Shown here: in pieces, positions 6,000 to 8,023 of the stretch
Layout: the number at the start of each line of letters is the position of its first letter
How positions within the stretch are numbered: the first letter of the stretch is position 1
Source: JADFUZ01 sp034430415
Lineage (GTDB): Bacteria > Chloroflexota > Dehalococcoidia > GIF9 > AB-539-J10
Assembly: GCA_034430415.1 (NCBI GenBank)
Contig: DAOUEN010000106.1
Span: forward strand, 1-8,023
Direction of reading: 5' to 3'
DNA length: 8,023 bases
The notes under the pieces: model-generated
The model's input: only the letters and a program-made list of their open reading frames with translations
Database searches by the model: none
What the model was told of the DNA's origin: nothing
Program-made: the position numbers and the translations under genes

Positions 6000-6956
6000 G
6001 TGACAAAAAAGACAAAGAAGCTGGTAGCCGCCCTCGTGAAGAGGGACCAGGTCGCAGGATTCCTGTCCAACCTGGAGAAGCTGGGAGCAGATGGCTCTGT
6101 CTCCGAGGGACACTACGCCTTGATCAGGAGAGAATACGAGCAGAGAGTGGAGGCAGCCTCGTCGGAGATAGAGAGGCTGAAGGGTGAACTGAAGAGGCAG
6201 TTGGAGATAGCCCGGCGTGATATCCAGGTCTATGAATGGGAGCTGGGCAAGGTTGAGGTGAGATACAGGGCGGGCGAGCTCACGCTGGAGAAGTACCGGA
6301 ACTCTGAGCGTAAACTTCGGGGAGCCCGGGACAAACTTGAGGAGCAGTGCGAGGAGTACGCCAGGCTTATCGCTGCCGGCTCGTCAGCCGACTGCGGCGA
6401 GGCGGCTGTTGAGGCAGCTACCGACTCAGGAGTATCGGCGCGCCTTTCGAGGATGTCGGCCTCTCTCAGGGAGATCAGATTGCCACGGGTCAAGCTGCCT
6501 CGAGCAAAGTGGCCGGAGTTGCCCTCTCTGTCGGGAGGGATTGTGACACGGAGGGGTGTGCTGAAGCCGCGGTCAAGGCTGGTGGGCCTTATTGCCGGCG
6601 GGCTGCTGATTATCAGCCTGCTGCTTCCCTGGCTGGCTCCTACTGAGGCGCTGGGTTCAGGCCTTAGCAGCATCCCGGGGAGGTATATCAGTCCCGTCAT
6701 CCTAGTTGGCGGTATAGCCTGCGGGCTGATCGTCATCGCCAGTTCCCTGTTTCTGGCACCCGGGGTGAGGGGGGCAGTGCATATTGCCATGGGCCTCACA
6801 GCGCCGGGAATACTGCTGGCGCTCATCGTGACCGGGTTTCTACCCTTGACGGACTATGTCCTCACCCTGGTGGTCGTAAGGGAAGGCCTCTATCTATACT
6901 TAGCGGCAAGCCTGGTGTTGATTATCACCGGGCTTGTGGAGCGCAGGCAGAAATGA
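6000..6956 (+). CDS. Uncharacterised membrane protein with N-terminal coiled coil and about four C-terminal membrane helices
   Basis: I do not recognise the family. The frame begins at GTG 6000, immediately after an in-frame TAA (5994-5996), with GGAG (5988-5991) 8 nt upstream; no earlier start is possible. The 318-residue protein has a Lys-rich start, then charged, heptad-rich helix (about 38-125) suggesting a coiled coil. It contains two similar helical-hairpin motifs: 'LGADGSVSEGHYALIRREYE' (28-47) and 'YRAGELTLEKYRNSERKL' (89-106), each Gly-x-x-Ser/Thr-x-x-x-Tyr followed by a basic helix, reminiscent of SHOCT-type short domains. A Ser/Ala linker and a basic, Pro-rich segment (157-178) lead to hydrophobic stretches at about 194-213, 231-253, 257-283 and 287-313. 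The likely topology is a large cytoplasmic coiled coil anchored by four helices. It may be a scaffold or sensor. A link to the neighbouring dehydrogenases is not evident. Confidence 0.75.
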   Translation: MTKKTKKLVAALVKRDQVAGFLSNLEKLGADGSVSEGHYALIRREYEQRVEAASSEIERLKGELKRQLEIARRDIQVYEWELGKVEVRYRAGELTLEKYRNSERKLRGARDKLEEQCEEYARLIAAGSSADCGEAAVEAATDSGVSARLSRMSASLREIRLPRVKLPRAKWPELPSLSGGIVTRRGVLKPRSRLVGLIAGGLLIISLLLPWLAPTEALGSGLSSIPGRYISPVILVGGIACGLIVIASSLFLAPGVRGAVHIAMGLTAPGILLALIVTGFLPLTDYVLTLVVVREGLYLYLAASLVLIITGLVERRQK

Positions 6957-7028
6957 GACGCGATCGCGGGGCTGCGTCCGGCTGTGCCTGACAGATGGCA
7001 GCAGCCGCTCTGGTGCAGGAGGGTTAAG

Positions 7029-7046
7029 CCTGCTGTTGACAGCAGG
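7029..7046. promoter_or_regulatory. Perfect dyad overlapping the -35 (possible operator or hairpin)
   Basis: CCTGCTG (7029-7035) and CAGCAGG (7040-7046) are perfect 7-nt inverted arms around TTGA. The -35 hexamer lies across the centre and the right arm. A repressor bound here would block the promoter. As RNA, transcribed from upstream, it would fold into a compact 7-bp stem with a 4-nt loop. No T-run follows, so an operator is at least as likely as a terminator. Confidence 0.4.
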
Positions 7047-7064
7047 GGGAAAGGGTGCTACAAC
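7036..7064 (+). promoter_or_regulatory. Sigma-70-type promoter for the yhcH-like gene
   Basis: A perfect TTGACA -35 (7036-7041) is separated by 17 nt from TACAAC (7059-7064), a 4/6 match to TATAAT that keeps its TA and the A at position 5. A start about 7 nt downstream would give a leader of about 16 nt carrying the AGGAGG (7073-7078) directly before the ATG at 7087. The spacing is ideal, which makes this the best promoter in the window. It implies that the yhcH-like gene can be transcribed independently of the genes upstream. Confidence 0.55.
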
Positions 7065-7086
7065 GGCACTGCAGGAGGTAGGAAAA

Positions 7087-7551
7087 ATGATAGTCGACAA
7101 GATAGAGAATGCTCACCTGTACTCCGGCGCGTCACAGAGGATGGCCACGGCCTTCGGGCTTCTGAATGACAGTCAACTCTCCGAGAAAGCGGATGGGCGG
7201 TATGAAGTGGACGGCAGCAATCTATTCTACTTGGTGCAGAGCTATGCCTCGCATCCCGCCGAGGAGCGCAGGTTCGAGTCGCACCAGAAGTACATCGACA
7301 TACAATACATGCTGTTGGGAGAGGAGGTTATGGGCTATGCCCCCGCCTCCACACTGGTGCTGAAGACGCCCTACGACGAGGCGAAGGACATCGCCTTCTA
7401 TGATACCCCCGGGAGCTATTCCAGGGTCGAGGCCCGTGAGGGTATGTTCACTCTCTTCTACCCGGAAGATGGGCACATGCCGGGCTGTCAGCTCAGCGGC
7501 CCTTCGAATGTCCGCAAGGTGGTGGTGAAGGTCCACGTCGGTGCCGGGTAG
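7087..7551 (+). CDS. YhcH/YjgK/YiaL-family protein (sugar anomerase-like cupin)
   Basis: The 154-residue protein is the usual length for this single-domain family (E. coli YhcH, YiaL, EbgC). Conserved elements are 'GRYEVDGSNLFYLVQSY' (37-53), 'ESHQKYIDIQYMLLGEE' (64-80) with the probable metal-binding Glu64/His66, and 'GMFTLFYPEDGHMPGC' (119-134) with His130, followed by 'VRKVVVKVHV' near the C-terminus. The fold is a cupin-like beta-barrel. YhcH (NanQ) of E. coli is reported as an N-acetylneuraminate anomerase, and relatives sit in sugar or sugar-acid operons, so an anomerase or mutarotase role on a carbohydrate is the best guess, in the cytoplasm. The ATG at 7087 has AGGAGG (7073-7078) 8 nt upstream; the longer frame back to 6934 would run through the promoter and overlap the previous gene. 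It supports a carbohydrate theme for the neighbourhood, but no transporter or kinase for the sugar is in view. Confidence 0.88.
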   Translation: MIVDKIENAHLYSGASQRMATAFGLLNDSQLSEKADGRYEVDGSNLFYLVQSYASHPAEERRFESHQKYIDIQYMLLGEEVMGYAPASTLVLKTPYDEAKDIAFYDTPGSYSRVEAREGMFTLFYPEDGHMPGCQLSGPSNVRKVVVKVHVGAG

Positions 7552-7571
7552 CTCCTTCCGACCCGCCGCCA

Positions 7572-7611
7572 TGCCGGGGGTGCGCCCGGGCAAGAGAGCA
7601 GGTAGCTCTCT
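7572..7611 (+). terminator. Two adjacent hairpins between the yhcH-like and lipid-kinase genes
   Basis: The first stem pairs 7572-7579 with 7585-7592 (GC-rich, one G-G mismatch, 5-nt loop). The second pairs AGAGAGC (7593-7599) with GCTCTCT (7605-7611) perfectly, around a 5-nt loop. They stand next to each other in the 108-nt gap after the yhcH-like stop. There is no T-tract after either, so factor-independent termination is uncertain; RNA processing or attenuation is equally possible. Confidence 0.3.
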
Positions 7612-7659
7612 GCTGACGCACCGTCGGGAGAGGGAAGCAGAGGCAGCGGGGATCCGCGT

Positions 7660-8023
7660 ATGAGCCGACACAAAGAGCAGAAATTCTTCTTCGTCGTCAA
7701 CCCCAGGTCGGGGAACTACAGGGAGAAGGTGGTCCGCAAGCGGTTGGCCGATTTCCTTTCCGCGGAAGGGGTTTCCGGTGAGGTGCACTACTTTGTTGAC
7801 GAGGAGACGCTGCGGCAGAGCGTGGGCAGGGCCATAGCTGAGGGGTTCCGGTCATTCATTGTGGTGGGAGGGGACGGAATGGTGGCGCTGGTTGCCAGCC
7901 ACCTGAAGGACAAGGGGGTCCAGATGGGCATCGTGCCCACCGGCACAAGCAACATGCTGGCGCAACTCCTGGGTATTCCGCTAAGCAGCAGGAAAGCGCT
8001 GGGGGTACTCAATTCCTCCACCA
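7660..8023 (+). CDS. Diacylglycerol/sphingosine kinase-type lipid kinase, N-terminal part (3' end outside window)
   Basis: The 121 visible residues begin at ATG 7660 and remain open to the window end; members are usually about 300 aa, so over half is missing. The catalytic domain of the DAGK/YegS/NAD-kinase-like superfamily is recognised by 'FFFVVNPRSGN' (9-19), 'FIVVGGDGMVALVASHL' (66-82) and 'GIVPTGTSNMLAQLLGIP' (90-107), in the usual order and spacing. Such enzymes phosphorylate diacylglycerol, sphingoid bases or related lipids with ATP at the inner membrane face. The nucleotide-binding Gly-Gly-Asp-Gly-Thr is here Gly-Gly-Asp-Gly-Met74, an uncommon change, and the 'GTxN' motif continues with Met99 where Asp or a small aliphatic residue is more usual. 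The ribosome site is weak (GGGGA about 7648-7652). It lies 108 nt after the yhcH-like gene and may be in a different transcript. Confidence 0.85.
   Translation, partial: MSRHKEQKFFFVVNPRSGNYREKVVRKRLADFLSAEGVSGEVHYFVDEETLRQSVGRAIAEGFRSFIVVGGDGMVALVASHLKDKGVQMGIVPTGTSNMLAQLLGIPLSSRKALGVLNSST

Noticed and set aside
1..8023. CRISPR array, tRNA, insertion sequence or phage genes
   Set aside because: I found no short direct-repeat array, cloverleaf, transposase motif or terminal inverted repeats on either strand.

Overview
The window is a GC-rich (roughly 60 % by eye) stretch of bacterial DNA in which every supported gene lies on the + strand with short gaps. The style suggests an uncultured anaerobic or sediment bacterium, possibly Chloroflexota (Dehalococcoidia-like): GGAGG ribosome sites, a universal stress protein, an aldehyde:ferredoxin oxidoreductase relic, an AHL-lactonase-like metallo-hydrolase and several medium-chain dehydrogenases. 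That placement is inference; there is no rRNA or marker gene to fix it. I see no tRNA, CRISPR array, transposase or integrase.

Layout. (1) <1-920: C-terminal part of a protein made of at least three Ig/PKD-like repeats with an exact 89-residue period, ending in a Cys/Gly-rich tail. (2) 937-1392: UspA-family protein with a degenerate nucleotide loop. (3) 1389-1664: a 91-codon ORF, overlapping the usp stop by ATGA, that joins a piece from near the N-terminus of a tungsten aldehyde:ferredoxin oxidoreductase to a piece from its extreme C-terminus. It looks like an internal-deletion relic. (4) 1713-2468: metallo-beta-lactamase-fold hydrolase, lactonase-like. (5) 2542-3621: beta-decarboxylating dehydrogenase of the LeuB family with unusual substitutions, including the residue that normally reads NAD. 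(6) 3819-4859: L-threonine 3-dehydrogenase-like zinc enzyme. (7) 4876-5889: a second zinc medium-chain dehydrogenase of the polyol/butanediol type, 16 nt downstream. (8) 6000-6956: unrecognised protein with a long coiled coil and about four C-terminal membrane helices. (9) 7087-7551: YhcH/YjgK/YiaL-family protein, preceded by a good sigma-70-type promoter with a perfect dyad over its -35. (10) 7660->8023: N-terminal part of a diacylglycerol/sphingosine-kinase-type lipid kinase that runs off the window.

How the genes may work together. A lactonase-like hydrolase, a 2-hydroxyacid oxidative decarboxylase, two NAD-linked zinc dehydrogenases and a YhcH-type sugar protein are the kinds of enzyme used to oxidise a sugar, polyol or sugar acid. 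None of the usual partners of leuB (leuA, leuC, leuD) or tdh (kbl) is present, so a catabolic role outside leucine and threonine metabolism is plausible but unproven. The most notable observations are the aldehyde oxidoreductase relic, the LeuB-like enzyme with an altered coenzyme pocket, and the dyad/promoter upstream of the yhcH-like gene. I did not find a clear new defence or mobile system.
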